Positions 17,646-26,134 of a stretch of 64,000 nucleotides of DNA are shown in pieces. Numbering within the stretch: position 1 is the stretch's first letter; each line of letters starts with the position of its first letter. Below the pieces are notes generated by a model. That model saw only the letters and a program-made list of their open reading frames with translations. It was not told the DNA's origin and searched no databases. The position numbers were made by a program, and so were the translations under genes. Source of the stretch: Sphingobacterium sp. GVS05A (lineage in GTDB: Bacteria > Bacteroidota > Bacteroidia > Sphingobacteriales > Sphingobacteriaceae); NCBI RefSeq assembly GCF_019969845.1, contig NZ_JAHXYR010000004.1, positions 186,001 through 250,000 of the forward strand, in the 5' to 3' direction.

Positions 17646-18218
17646 TTGGAAATATTTAGAGCACATTTGGAGAAATTTATCCAGATCGACGATGTAACAT
17701 TTGAGCGGGTATCAAAATACTTTAATATAAATTCAGTTGCAAAAAAGGAAAATATGCTGGAAGAAGGCCAAATCTGCAGATACCACTATTTTGTGTTGAA
17801 AGGAATATTGCGTAAGTTTTTTGTAAATGAAAAAGGTGTGGAACAAACCACTGAATTTGCTATTGAAAACTGGTGGTTGACGGACAATATGGCTTATGAA
17901 AATAAGCTTGTAAGTTCATTCTATATACAAGCTGTTGAAAAATCGGAAGTTTTATATATTAGTCAGGAAAATCAGGAAAAATTGATGACGGAATTTCCAT
18001 TGATGGAACGCTATTTTCGTTTTGTATATCAGAGAGCTTATGCAGCGGCACAAATGCGTGTTAAATATCTTTTTTCATTACCTAAAGAGGAGTTTTATCG
18101 CGATATGTTACGTAAATACCCAGAGTTTGTGCAACGTGTACCACAATATCTTATTGCATCTTTTTTAGGCTTTACTCCCGAATATCTGAGTGAAATTCGA
18201 AAAAAAATAAATACCTAA
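17646..18218 (+). CDS. Crp/Fnr family transcriptional regulator
   Basis: The 190-residue protein has a cyclic-nucleotide-binding-type sensor domain (about residues 10-115, with LEEGQICRYHYFVLKGILRKF and the later strands up to SEVLYIS), a dimer helix and a short C-terminal helix-turn-helix (YLIASFLGFTPEYLSEIRKK). This short HTH form is common in Bacteroidota, and its members often lack the cAMP-contact residues. The start must be TTG at 17646: the codon three upstream is TGA and the next in-frame ATG is at residue 37, inside the sensor domain. Its target is unknown. It is divergent from the LytTR fragment and convergent with the hypothetical gene at 18254. Confidence 0.88.
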   Translation: MEIFRAHLEKFIQIDDVTFERVSKYFNINSVAKKENMLEEGQICRYHYFVLKGILRKFFVNEKGVEQTTEFAIENWWLTDNMAYENKLVSSFYIQAVEKSEVLYISQENQEKLMTEFPLMERYFRFVYQRAYAAAQMRVKYLFSLPKEEFYRDMLRKYPEFVQRVPQYLIASFLGFTPEYLSEIRKKINT

Positions 18219-18253
18219 AAATACGATAGAGACCTCAAACATTGCTGAGAAAA

Positions 18254-18739
18254 CTAATAATACTGGTCCGAATCTGTTATCCGGTAAGGGTTAATTAGAA
18301 AATGTCGATTATGTTCTTTTGCATAATCGCTAATCAAATTATTGAATTTTTCAATAGCTTTTTCTTCAGATCGAGCGAAACAATGTAAGTTGATCTCCAT
18401 TGGTTTTTCTGAAGTAGCTTCATCTATACGGAGTTGCCCGACTTCGGAAAGAACCACGGCAAATGAAGTTTTGCAGATTTCAATTTCTAATTTATTGTCA
18501 ATCAACTGTGAGGAAATACTATAATAGGAATCATTATTCTGGATTTCATCTTGAAAGGGATCTAAAAAAGTAGGTATAATAGAACGATAGCCATATTTCG
18601 CGTTGCCAAAAAAATGATCAATATATTCCTGTGCTTTTTCATAAGTAGAAAAAACCCCTTCTAGGTTAGTGAATACATCTGGATCTTCTTTAATCTCTTT
18701 TGAAACTACTGTATATACCTTAATGGAGTTGGTTGTCAT
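18254..18739 (-). CDS. Hypothetical protein, 161 aa
   Basis: I do not recognise a family. The protein is acidic and cytoplasmic, without signal peptide. It shows two similar halves of strand followed by helix: IKVYTVVSKEIKEDPDVF with GVFSTYEKAQEYIDHFFG near the start, and INLHCFARSEEKAIEKFNNLI near the end. Both helix motifs resemble the kind seen in small immunity or stress proteins, but I would not name one. A possible -7 box TATCTTTG lies on the minus strand at 18821-18828, about 80 bases upstream of the ATG. It is convergent with the Crp-family gene. Confidence 0.65.
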   Translation of the reverse strand: MTTNSIKVYTVVSKEIKEDPDVFTNLEGVFSTYEKAQEYIDHFFGNAKYGYRSIIPTFLDPFQDEIQNNDSYYSISSQLIDNKLEIEICKTSFAVVLSEVGQLRIDEATSEKPMEINLHCFARSEEKAIEKFNNLISDYAKEHNRHFLINPYRITDSDQYY

Positions 18740-19102
18740 ATTTTAAAATGCTACTGTCTATTAAGTTAAGTGAAGTTTTTCTGCAAAAAAACCAATTTAA
18801 AATTTCATCAATGAGATGTTCAAAGATAAAATCGTCTTTTTAAAATAAAAAAATTTCCTTTGTCTACTTTGTAGTCTAGTTGGAATATATGTTTGTTCTT
18901 TAAAGTTGTGTATAATTTTCGTGTTCTCCAAATTTTTTACTGATTGTTTTTATTTTATTTTTTAAATAGAAGGGTTGATCTTGTTTCAGAGTAAAAGAGA
19001 AAACCTTATTAAGTACCATGGAAATTTCCAAAATGATTGGAAGATCCTGTTTTATAGTTTATCTTGAATAGGTTAGGAGTATGAGCATCAATAAATGTAA
19101 AT
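18740..19102. other. AT-rich intergenic sequence
   Basis: This very AT-rich stretch lies between the hypothetical gene (minus) and the first sRNA copy. On the minus strand a perfect -7 match TATCTTTG (18821-18828) is the probable promoter of the hypothetical gene, though I see no -33 box. Nothing else was identified. Confidence 0.4.
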
Positions 19103-19167
19103 AAAAAAAGGTTTCCAAACGGGGAGAATGAAAACCTTAAATAACCAATTATAAACCTAAATTATGA
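19103..19167 (-). ncRNA. Repeated small RNA, copy 1
   Basis: This is a predicted transcript of about 65 nt on the minus strand, one of four near-identical copies in the window. The 3' end is an intrinsic terminator: a 9-bp stem (minus strand arms from 19130-19138 and 19108-19116), a 13-nt loop containing UCUCCCCG, and a U-tract. This copy has C at 19115 where the others have T. On the minus-strand RNA this gives a G-U pair and keeps the stem; on a plus-strand RNA it would be a C-A mismatch. The 5' part, about 30 nt, is AU-rich and unpaired. There is no ORF. No family name could be assigned from sequence alone. Confidence 0.75.
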
Positions 19168-19172
19168 TACTA

Positions 19173-19204
19173 CAAAAATAGTGTACTTTGTACACTTTAG
19201 CAAA
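19173..19204 (-). promoter_or_regulatory. sRNA copy 1 promoter with internal dyad
   Basis: Read on the minus strand: TTTG (19201-19204), 20-bp spacer, TATTTTTG (19173-19180), an exact Bacteroidota -33/-7 pair. The spacer holds the 15-bp dyad GTGTACTTTGTACAC (19181-19195), which here has 6-bp arms. Confidence 0.75.
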
Positions 19205-19378
19205 TTTTTTTAAAAATATTATTATAATAATTTAAAACACTGCGACTATAAATAAAAGAATTGAGATTATGAATTTTACCTGATTATCTCATAGATATTT
19301 ATTATTATGAATTTAAAAGTTTGATTAAGTTTGCAATTAAGAAATACCTTGGAATATTTTTTTTGAGATACAATATAT

Positions 19379-19879
19379 ATGGATACTTTTATTTGCCAAA
19401 ATTGCGGTGTAGAACATACTGAATTACCATCCTTAGCTTTTGATGCCCCTTTTCATTATGATATATTAAGTCTAGTCGATAAAGAGAAACTCGCAGAAAA
19501 AGAGGATGATTTTTGTGTCATCAATCATAAAGATCAGATTGACTATTTTATCCGTGTTGTTTTGCAGATTCCTATTTTGGATCACGACGAAACCTTAGAT
19601 TATGGTGTTTGGGTTTCGGTGAGCAAAGAAACGATAGAGGATTATCGCCTTATGTTTGCGGCTAAGGAGGCCGAAGAAAAAAGCTATTTTGGTATGCTCT
19701 GTAATGAAATAGCAGATTATGAAACTTCTACAATTGGACTTTATATGCAGGTTTTAACTCAATTGAATGGTTATCGTCCATTATTAATACCTTATGAGTC
19801 TGAACATTCATTGGTACAGGATTGGTCGAATGGTATTAGTAGAGATGAGGCTGTCCGACGAGTTAATTCTGTGACTTAG
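19379..19879 (+). CDS. DUF2199 domain protein
   Basis: This 166-residue protein matches DUF2199 in order: N-terminal CQNCGVEH (Cys6, Cys9, a zinc-ribbon-like knuckle), LPSLAFDAPFHYDIL, then DDFCVINHKDQIDYFIRVVLQIPI and the signature YGVWVSVSKETIEDY. The C-terminal part contains GLYMQVLTQLNGYRPLLIP and EHSLVQDW. The function of the domain is not established; members are small cytoplasmic proteins, often near phage- or stress-linked genes. It stands alone, 175 bases from the first sRNA promoter, with which it is divergent. Confidence 0.85.
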   Translation: MDTFICQNCGVEHTELPSLAFDAPFHYDILSLVDKEKLAEKEDDFCVINHKDQIDYFIRVVLQIPILDHDETLDYGVWVSVSKETIEDYRLMFAAKEAEEKSYFGMLCNEIADYETSTIGLYMQVLTQLNGYRPLLIPYESEHSLVQDWSNGISRDEAVRRVNSVT

Positions 19880-20318
19880 ATTTCTCTCGTCGCTAGTGCT
19901 TCATTTTTACCTAGAACCCATTCTTTCGATGCAGATTCGCTTTAGAATTATGCTATTTTACCACGGTGTATCTATTTATTTCCTTGGTTTTAGTTTTCTT
20001 ATGGTGTATTAACACCCAATTTTTTTGTGCTATTTATGCAAAGACTATAGTTTTTTTTCGTCGTATTTTCATTGTTATTGTTTTACACGTTGCCTTTTCT
20101 ATTGTTTCAAACGTTTTCGTAAATAAATCATGCAATTTGATTCGTTTCACCTATATTAATTGATATCTTGTTTTAGAAAGCCAATTGAAAAAATAACCAA
20201 TGGCTGAGGAAGGTGTACCAATCTCCTAAATCGAAAGGGATTAAACTGCATAATAACTTTAATATCCCAATATTCAATAAATAAACCGGGCGTACGAGCT
20301 CAAGATGTAATTATCACA
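19880..20318. other. Intergenic region upstream of the DUF1080 gene
   Basis: The 439 bases are T-rich on the + strand. A 65-codon open frame (19966-20163) is low-complexity Phe/Ile/Val sequence without a family match and is probably not translated. A small dyad GGTGT-ATTA-ACACC lies near 20006. I see no convincing promoter for the gene at 20319. Confidence 0.4.
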
Positions 20319-21710
20319 ATGAAAAGAAACACATTATTTAAGTTTGTCTTAGTGGCAGCGATGGCTGGAAATACTATTTTATCGCATGCGCAGATGAATA
20401 AGACCACAGAAAAAGGCTGGACAAATCTTTTTGACGGAAAAACGCTGAATGGCTGGAAAACCGTTGGCGGGAAAGCTCCTTATTCTATTGAGGGGGACGC
20501 GATCGTGGGAAGAATGACTAAAGGAACGCCCAATTCATTTTTGGTCACAGAAAAAGAATATGGTGATTTCATATTGGAACTAGATGTTAAGCTCGAAGGC
20601 AGTCAAACGAATTCAGGAATCCAGACCCGGAGTCATCTTGACCCAAAAGCAAATGATGGCCGTGGCAAGGTCTATGGAAGGCAAGTGGAGATTGACCCGT
20701 CATCCAGGGCGTGGACAGGTGGTATCTATGATGAAGCTCGCCGCGGCTGGCTTTATCCGTTGGATCTCAATGAAAATGCAAAGAAGGCGTATAAAGCCGA
20801 AGAGTATAATCACATTAGAATAGAGGCAATCGGTGATGAATTGCGTACCTGGATCAATGATATTCCTGTTTCTTATGTCGTAGATACAATTGATCGAACT
20901 GGATTCATCGGATTACAAGTACACAGTATTCCTTCAGAATTAGATGGTAAGAAAGTCTATTTCAAAAATGTTAAAATAAAGACCACTGATCTGAAGACAA
21001 AAGGTTTTCCGAAGGATATTTATATCGTCAATCTAAAGCCAAATGAAATAGTGGCTGCCGAAAAGAAAAAAGGAGTAAAGCTGCTATTTGATGGTAAAAC
21101 TAATAATGGATGGCGAAGCATCCATGGAGATAAATTTCCTGATCGTGGTTGGGAAATTAAGGATGGTCAATTAACTGTTTTGAAATCTGATGGTGGAGAA
21201 TCTACCAATGGCGGTGATATCATAACGAAGGATAAATATACCGTATTTGACCTCTCTTTTGAATTTAAACTTAGTCCTGGAGCGAATAGCGGAGTAAAAT
21301 ATTTTGTCACATTGAAGGAAAAGTCCAAAGGATCGGCCATCGGTCTAGAATTTCAGGTACTTGATGATGCCTTACATCCTGATGCAAAGTTAGGTCGTGA
21401 CGGTAACCGGACCCTGGCATCACTATATGATCTTATCACATCGAATAGAGATGCGCGTGCCCGGAGACCGATAGGCGAATGGAACAGAGGTCGGGTAGTG
21501 GTTACCGCGGATAACAAGGTTGAGCATTATCTGAATGGAATAAAGATGTTGAGTTACGAAAGAGGATCGAAGGAGTTTAAGGACCTTGTCGCGATTAGCA
21601 AGTATAAGGACTGGGACAACTTTGGTGAAGCAAAAGAAGGCTCCATTCTATTACAGGATCATGGTGATCGAGTTTCATTTCGCAGTATAAAGATTAATAC
21701 ACAAAACTAA
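20319..21710 (+). CDS. Two-domain DUF1080 (3-keto-disaccharide hydrolase-like) protein
   Basis: This 463-residue exported protein has a signal peptide (residues 1-24, ending ILSHAQ) and two DUF1080 domains in tandem. The first (about 32-220) opens with WTNLFDGKTLNGWKTVGG, the second (about 250-460) with KLLFDGKTNNGWRS. Both include the conserved LELDVKLEGSQTNSGI-like and LSFEFKLSPGANSGVKYF strand. DUF1080 proteins are concanavalin-like folds, and recent work on Bacteroides showed some cleave 3-keto-glycosides by an elimination route after a partner dehydrogenase oxidises C3. The gene next door is such an oxidoreductase, 6 bases downstream, which supports that role. The sugar is unknown. Confidence 0.88.
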   Translation: MKRNTLFKFVLVAAMAGNTILSHAQMNKTTEKGWTNLFDGKTLNGWKTVGGKAPYSIEGDAIVGRMTKGTPNSFLVTEKEYGDFILELDVKLEGSQTNSGIQTRSHLDPKANDGRGKVYGRQVEIDPSSRAWTGGIYDEARRGWLYPLDLNENAKKAYKAEEYNHIRIEAIGDELRTWINDIPVSYVVDTIDRTGFIGLQVHSIPSELDGKKVYFKNVKIKTTDLKTKGFPKDIYIVNLKPNEIVAAEKKKGVKLLFDGKTNNGWRSIHGDKFPDRGWEIKDGQLTVLKSDGGESTNGGDIITKDKYTVFDLSFEFKLSPGANSGVKYFVTLKEKSKGSAIGLEFQVLDDALHPDAKLGRDGNRTLASLYDLITSNRDARARRPIGEWNRGRVVVTADNKVEHYLNGIKMLSYERGSKEFKDLVAISKYKDWDNFGEAKEGSILLQDHGDRVSFRSIKINTQN

Positions 21711-21716
21711 GCTCAT

Positions 21717-23132
21717 ATGAATCATTATCTATCACGTCGAAGCTTTGTAAAACAATCTGTTATTGCAGCGGGTGCAGTCATGCTATCGAATAGCGTCCTT
21801 GGCAAGGTCACTTTAGCATCACCGAATGAACGGGTTAATTTGGCATGTGTAGGTCTCGGCAATAGAGCTGCGGATATTATAAAAGAACTCTATAAAACCG
21901 GCCTTTGTAATATTGTCGCACTCTGTGATGTAGACTTGGGAGCTAAGCACACACAGGAAATTTTGAGTATGTTTCCGGATGCACCAAAATTTAAAGACTT
22001 TAGAGTTATGTTTGACAAGATGGGGAGCCAAATCGATGCGGTTAGCATCGGTATACCGGATTTCTCCCATTTTGCCATAACGATGTTGGCCTTGGATCTT
22101 GGAAAGCATGTTTACGTTGAAAAACCAATGGCAAGAACATTTCTTGAAGTTGAATTAATGACAAATAAGGCCAAGAAGAATCCAAAACTTGTAACGCAGA
22201 TGGGGAATCAGGGGCATTCCGAAGCGAACTACTTTCAATTCAAGGCATGGAAGGATGCGGGGATAATTAAAGATATCACGCGTATCGATGCTCATATGAA
22301 TATGCCCCGCAGATGGCATGGATGGGATGTAAATATGAAAGGATTTCCAGCTGCTGAAATAACACCAGACACGTTGGACTGGGAACTGTGGCAAATGCAG
22401 ACCCTAGGACATAATTATAATAAAGACTTTGTGAATGGGCAATGGCGCTGTTGGTATGATTTTGGCATGGGAGCTCTTGGTGATTGGGGGGCGCATATCT
22501 TAGATACTGCACATGAGTTTTTGGATCTTGGGTTGCCTACAGAAGTAAGTGCTGTAAAGCTTGATGGACATAATTCGTATTTTTTTCCCATGTCTTCGAC
22601 ACTGAAATTTCATTTTCCGAAGCGAAAAAAGATGCCTGCAGTTGATATTAATTGGTATGATGGCTTAAATAATTTGCCACCAATCCCAGACGGCTACGGG
22701 GTTTCGGGATTGGATCCGAATATTCCAGCCCCCAGTACAGGTAAGTTAGAGCCGGCGAAATTAAATCCTGGAAAAATTATCTATGGAAAGGATCTGACTT
22801 TCAAAGGAGGTTCTCACGCAAGTATTTTGCAGATTATACCTGAAACAAAGGCAAAGGAATTAGAATCCCGTCTTCCAGAGGTTCCGAAATCACCATCTAA
22901 TCATTATGCCAACTTCCTTAAAGCATGTAAAGGAGAAGAGAAAACAAGGTCAGCTTTTGAAATTGCAGGACCTTTAAGTCAAGTGTTCTGTTTGGGAGTA
23001 ATTGCACAGCGTCTAAATGCGAAGCTGATTTTTGATCCCCAGAAAAAAGAAATCAGTAATGATAGATTTGCGAATGCACTTTTGGCAGGACCTCCACCTA
23101 CAAGAGGCTGGGAACAGTATTATAAAATGTAA
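21717..23132 (+). CDS. Gfo/Idh/MocA family oxidoreductase with Tat-type signal
   Basis: The 471-residue protein starts with a Tat-like leader (SRRSFVKQSVIAAGAVMLSN, residues 5-24), so it is probably exported folded with its cofactor. The Rossmann part follows: VNLACVGLGNRAADII as the dinucleotide-binding loop and VYVEKPMA, the EKP motif of the family. The second half carries WRCWYDFGMGALGDWGAHILD, a segment typical of the secreted Bacteroidota subgroup. Family members oxidise or reduce sugars with NAD(H). With the DUF1080 gene 6 bases upstream, the likely role is oxidation of a glycoside at C3 before cleavage. A terminator at 23167 ends the pair. Confidence 0.9.
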   Translation: MNHYLSRRSFVKQSVIAAGAVMLSNSVLGKVTLASPNERVNLACVGLGNRAADIIKELYKTGLCNIVALCDVDLGAKHTQEILSMFPDAPKFKDFRVMFDKMGSQIDAVSIGIPDFSHFAITMLALDLGKHVYVEKPMARTFLEVELMTNKAKKNPKLVTQMGNQGHSEANYFQFKAWKDAGIIKDITRIDAHMNMPRRWHGWDVNMKGFPAAEITPDTLDWELWQMQTLGHNYNKDFVNGQWRCWYDFGMGALGDWGAHILDTAHEFLDLGLPTEVSAVKLDGHNSYFFPMSSTLKFHFPKRKKMPAVDINWYDGLNNLPPIPDGYGVSGLDPNIPAPSTGKLEPAKLNPGKIIYGKDLTFKGGSHASILQIIPETKAKELESRLPEVPKSPSNHYANFLKACKGEEKTRSAFEIAGPLSQVFCLGVIAQRLNAKLIFDPQKKEISNDRFANALLAGPPPTRGWEQYYKM

Positions 23133-23166
23133 TCCGATAGAAACACTTAATCCATATAAAAAAGGC

Positions 23167-23200
23167 GAGGGATATTAATATTTATCCCTCACTTTTTTTT
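23167..23200 (+). terminator. Intrinsic terminator of the DUF1080-oxidoreductase pair
   Basis: The 8-bp stem GAGGGATA (23167-23174) with TATCCCTC (23183-23190) is followed by A, C and a run of T residues, a classical + strand terminator. Confidence 0.85.
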
Positions 23201-23503
23201 TGCTTTAACCAAGGTGCCGACCGATTTTTTTCGCTGAGGCTGGCCGGCAATCAATATGATCCTGATCACTAGGCTAAACAAACTTGTGGTAAATGGGGCT
23301 CAGGAATCTAGTCGATCTTAAACTTTCATCCAAAACGGAGAGATCTAGGTGCCAATAAATTATAACTCTAAGCACAATAACTTACGAAATGGGATTCAAG
23401 TCTCCAATGGTTAAACGATTTTAGAGCAGGCTGGTATATACAAAGAAGTTGGCTTTGATTAATAGGAGAGTGAAGAGTGAAAAATAAGTGTTTAGATAAA
23501 ATG
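23201..23503. other. Intergenic sequence without identified gene
   Basis: These 303 bases lie between the terminator and the second sRNA copy. I see no ORF with a family match, no repeat shared with other gaps and no promoter. Confidence 0.35.
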
Positions 23504-23567
23504 AAAAAAGGTTTTCAAACGGGGAGAATGAAAACCTTCAATAACCAATTATAAACCTAAATTATGA
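23504..23567 (-). ncRNA. Repeated small RNA, copy 2
   Basis: Same element as at 19103 on the same strand. The terminator stem is perfect (AAGGTTTTC 23508-23516 with GAAAACCTT 23530-23538 on the plus strand) with the same UCUCCCCG-containing loop and a U-tract of six. The 5' part is identical to copy 1 over about 30 bases apart from one base next to the stem. It lies just after the stop of the HxlR regulator gene on the same strand, but its own promoter sits in that 31-base gap, so it is an independent unit. Confidence 0.75.
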
Positions 23568-23572
23568 TACTA

Positions 23573-23604
23573 CAAATGTAAGTGTATTTTTTACACTATG
23601 CAAA
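23573..23604 (-). promoter_or_regulatory. sRNA copy 2 promoter with internal dyad
   Basis: On the minus strand TTTG (23601-23604), 20-bp spacer, TACATTTG (23573-23580). The dyad GTGTA-N5-TACAC lies at 23582-23596, shifted by one base relative to copies 1, 3 and 4. Confidence 0.75.
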
Positions 23605-23635
23605 TTTTTTTATATTTTTTTAATACGATGAAGTC

Positions 23636-24004
23636 TTACATCGAAAGACCTTTTAATTTTTCTCCCCATTTTCCAAGTTCACGAATGATAGGAGATAGCT
23701 CATAACCAATAGTTGTTAATTCATACGTTACTCGTAGAGGAACCTCAGCATATATCGTGCGTTTGACGACTCTATTTTCCTCTAATTTTCGTAATTGCAA
23801 AGTCAACATGCGTTCGGTGATATTAGGAAGGCATTTTCTGATTTCACTGTATCGGAGGCTTCCGTTGATTAGATAGCAACAAATAGCCAAAGACCACTGG
23901 CCACCAATAATATTAGCCGCAAATACCTCAGGGCAATCATTCGCTAAAATTTGTTTATTGGCAAAATTGGTTGAACTCTCTTTGATTTTTGTCATCACGC
24001 ACAT
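23636..24004 (-). CDS. HxlR family transcriptional regulator
   Basis: This 122-residue single-domain winged-helix protein has the HxlR pattern: Cys near the N-terminus (DCPEVFAANIIGGQWSLAIC), then SLRYSEIRKCLPNITERMLT (recognition helix), LQLRKLEENRVVKRTIYAEV (wing) and a C-terminal dimer helix (LSPIIRELGKWGEKL). HxlR/YodB/HypR proteins sense electrophiles, quinones or disulfide stress through the N-terminal cysteine. It is divergent from a flavodoxin-fold oxidoreductase with 148 bases between them, the usual arrangement of an HxlR regulator and its target. The extra start region (MCVMTK) makes ATG 24004 or 23995 equally possible. Confidence 0.92.
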   Translation of the reverse strand: MCVMTKIKESSTNFANKQILANDCPEVFAANIIGGQWSLAICCYLINGSLRYSEIRKCLPNITERMLTLQLRKLEENRVVKRTIYAEVPLRVTYELTTIGYELSPIIRELGKWGEKLKGLSM

Positions 24005-24152
24005 TTTTTATAGTACCGAACATTGGGCTACCAGTGCGCCAAAATAAGGAATATCTCGCTATTTTTGAGTCAAAATAATCGAGTGAATAAAACAATTACG
24101 ACTATCGAACGCCGTGATAATGAGTATCCAAACTATTGAATAATTAGCTATA

Positions 24153-24683
24153 ATGAAAACATTGGTCATTGTAATACATCCAAATATTAAAGAATCACTC
24201 CTTAATAAGAGGTGGATCGAGGAATTGGAAAAACATCCGGAGGACTATGAAATCCATCAATTGCATGAAAGATATCCAGATGAAAAAATTGACGTTACCC
24301 TGGAACAGCAATTGATTGAAAAACATGATAAAATCATATTTCAATTCCCATTTTATTGGTTTAACTGCCCTCCTTTTTTTAAAAAGTGGTTGGATGAGGT
24401 ATTGACCTATGGCTGGGCATATGGAAAGTCGAGTGGTTACAAGTTAGCAGGAAAGAAGATCGCTTTGGCCGTTTCTGTTGGGATTGACGAAGCAGAATAT
24501 AGTGCAAATGGAAAGTATAAATATAGCCTAGATCAATTGACAAGTCCTTTTGAGATTACATTCAATTATGTTCACGCCAATTATCAACCACTTTTTGCAT
24601 ACTATGGTATCGAAAAACATGCTTCCGAAGAATGGGTTGAACAGAGTGTACCCTATTATCTCAATTTTTTAAAACAGTTGTAG
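24153..24683 (+). CDS. NAD(P)H-dependent flavodoxin-fold oxidoreductase (KefF/MdaB-like)
   Basis: This 176-residue protein has the quinone-reductase layout: TLVIVIHPNIKESLLNKRW (FMN phosphate loop), then KIIFQFPFYWFNCPPFFKKW (the QFPxYWF signature of the NQO1/KefF/MdaB group), and GKKIALAVSVGI as the next strand. These are FMN or FAD enzymes that reduce quinones in two-electron steps in the cytoplasm and protect against electrophiles. It is divergent from the HxlR regulator, which likely controls it. A perfect 16-bp terminator hairpin follows. The start ATG at 24153 opens directly onto the first strand. Confidence 0.92.
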   Translation: MKTLVIVIHPNIKESLLNKRWIEELEKHPEDYEIHQLHERYPDEKIDVTLEQQLIEKHDKIIFQFPFYWFNCPPFFKKWLDEVLTYGWAYGKSSGYKLAGKKIALAVSVGIDEAEYSANGKYKYSLDQLTSPFEITFNYVHANYQPLFAYYGIEKHASEEWVEQSVPYYLNFLKQL

Positions 24684-24740
24684 ACGATCAATATGAATTG
24701 AAATTTTTGCAGGATCTGGTAAGTTAGACTTACCAAATAT

Positions 24741-24777
24741 CAAAGGCATCTTTTTATATAAAAGATGCCTTTGATAA
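24741..24777. terminator. Bidirectional intrinsic terminator, 16-bp stem
   Basis: ATCAAAGGCATCTTTT (24741-24756) pairs perfectly with 24762-24777 around a 5-nt TATAT loop. It sits between the convergent oxidoreductase and SDR genes and can end transcripts from both sides. Confidence 0.85.
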
Positions 24778-24784
24778 TGTTACA

Positions 24785-25540
24785 CTATCGTGTTGTATAC
24801 CCTCCATTGGCAAAAATGGTTTGCCCGGTAATCCACCAACCATCTGTTACCAGGAATTCGACTAGAGGAGCAATATCTTTAATGTCAGTCAACCCCCCAA
24901 GTGCAGAGGCGGATTTATGATAAGCTACTGCTTCTTCGCTCTCTTGTCCATAGAAAAATGATGTATCCATTGGACCGGGAGCAACCGCTGTCACCGAAAT
25001 ACCTCGATCGCCAAATTCTTTGGACGCAGCACGCGTAAAATGTTCAACGGGTGCTTTCAGTCCTTCATATGTAGAATAAAACCCTGTGTATGCCGCAAGT
25101 AACGATGTGACAATCGTGCAAACTTTACCGTTGTTGTTCAATTTTTTGCCTGCTTCTTGGATAAAAAAGTAGGCAACTTTGGAATTAATATCACTCATGC
25201 TGTCATATTCATCCACTGTTGTATCTACGATCGGTTTTTTTAATACTTTACCGACGGTATTAATTGCAATATCGATTCCTCCATATTGCAACACCGCCGT
25301 ATCAAAGAGCTTGCTAATATTTTCGATATTAGTAAGATCCGCTTGAAAGAGGATCGCTTCCGCTCCAGCAGCCTTTACCACTGCCAGTGTTCCTTCTGCA
25401 TCTGCCTTGCTGTGCTCACTGTTATAGTGGATCACCAATTTGGCGCCTTTAGCAGCAAAATTTCGACTCAACAAACCACCAAGGTTTTTCGCGCCGCCAG
25501 CGATCAATACAACTTTTCCTTTTACATCATTCCTTGCCAT
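24785..25540 (-). CDS. SDR family oxidoreductase
   Basis: This 251-residue short-chain dehydrogenase has the glycine-rich NAD(P) loop (AGGAKNLGG, a variant of TGxxxGxG), the NTVG strand end (usually NNAG), Ser in IVTSLLAAYTGF, and the catalytic YxxxK as STYEGLKAPVEHF. The C-terminal VEFLVTDGWWITGQTIFANGGYTTR is the classical SDR ending. It oxidises or reduces a hydroxyl or carbonyl group; the substrate is unknown. The Tyr-x-x-x-Lys triad is complete, so activity is expected. It lies 50 bases downstream of an AraC-type reading frame on the same strand, which may regulate it. Confidence 0.92.
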   Translation of the reverse strand: MARNDVKGKVVLIAGGAKNLGGLLSRNFAAKGAKLVIHYNSEHSKADAEGTLAVVKAAGAEAILFQADLTNIENISKLFDTAVLQYGGIDIAINTVGKVLKKPIVDTTVDEYDSMSDINSKVAYFFIQEAGKKLNNNGKVCTIVTSLLAAYTGFYSTYEGLKAPVEHFTRAASKEFGDRGISVTAVAPGPMDTSFFYGQESEEAVAYHKSASALGGLTDIKDIAPLVEFLVTDGWWITGQTIFANGGYTTR

Positions 25541-25590
25541 AATAATTTATATTTTGATTATAACAAATTTCATGAAAGTAAATGATGATA

Positions 25591-25983
25591 TTATGGTGAA
25601 CTTTTCGCTTTTTTCAATTGACGAAATTCAGATGGGGTTATACCTTCATATTTCTTAAAAAATTTGGTGAAATTAGATGGATCGTAAGTAAGTGTTTGAG
25701 CGATGGTCGAGATGGTCAATGTGCTGTTGATTAGGAGATCCTTTGTGCATGTTAATATTTTATTTACATAAAAATGGCAAGGGTGATTTCCACTGGTTTC
25801 CTGTATTATTTTAATAAGATGTTTTTGAGAGATACAAAGTAAACTGGCTATATCCTTTAATTCTAACATTTCCATAGCTTTGCCATTAACTAAATCAGAT
25901 AAATGGCGGTCCAACAATTCAAAGTATTGGATTGTAATTTCTGTGCTTCTTCTCTTAATGTGAGGTGAAAATACTTCCGTTAT
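25591..25983 (-). CDS. AraC-type DNA-binding protein without a clear start codon
   Basis: The frame encodes a complete AraC-type double helix-turn-helix: LELKDIASLLCISQKHLIKI and LTISTIAQTLTYDPSNFTKFFKK. Only TTG at 25917 was available as start, but the frame stays open upstream and encodes ITEVFSPHIKRRSTEITIQY, sequence in the style of the N-terminal helix of short AraC regulators, so the real start should be near 25983. No ATG, GTG or TTG is found there. Either a rare start (ATA or ATT) is used or the start has been destroyed and the gene is decaying. It precedes the SDR gene on the same strand and its third-sRNA neighbour begins 150 bases upstream. Confidence 0.6.
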   Translation of the reverse strand: MTEVFSPHIKRRSTEITIQYFELLDRHLSDLVNGKAMEMLELKDIASLLCISQKHLIKIIQETSGNHPCHFYVNKILTCTKDLLINSTLTISTIAQTLTYDPSNFTKFFKKYEGITPSEFRQLKKAKSSP

Positions 25984-26134
25984 GCTAATTATCCTGAATA
26001 ATATTCTAAATATAAGTAAATTATGTGTGCAGGGGTACTGTTGCTTCCTCTTATAAGCAGGCTATTAGAGCAGGATTTACTTAAAGAATACAACAGCGCA
26101 ATATATTTTACAAATTTTAGTGTAATGTAAAAAC

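Noticed and set aside
19103-19204. Reading the repeat as a + strand transcript
   Set aside because: The stem is broken by a C-A mismatch in copy 1, the U-tract would be on the wrong side, and both promoter boxes point to the minus strand.
19966-20163. 65-codon frame before the DUF1080 gene
   Set aside because: Phe/Ile/Val-rich translation of T-rich sequence; no family match, and no start signal worth noting.
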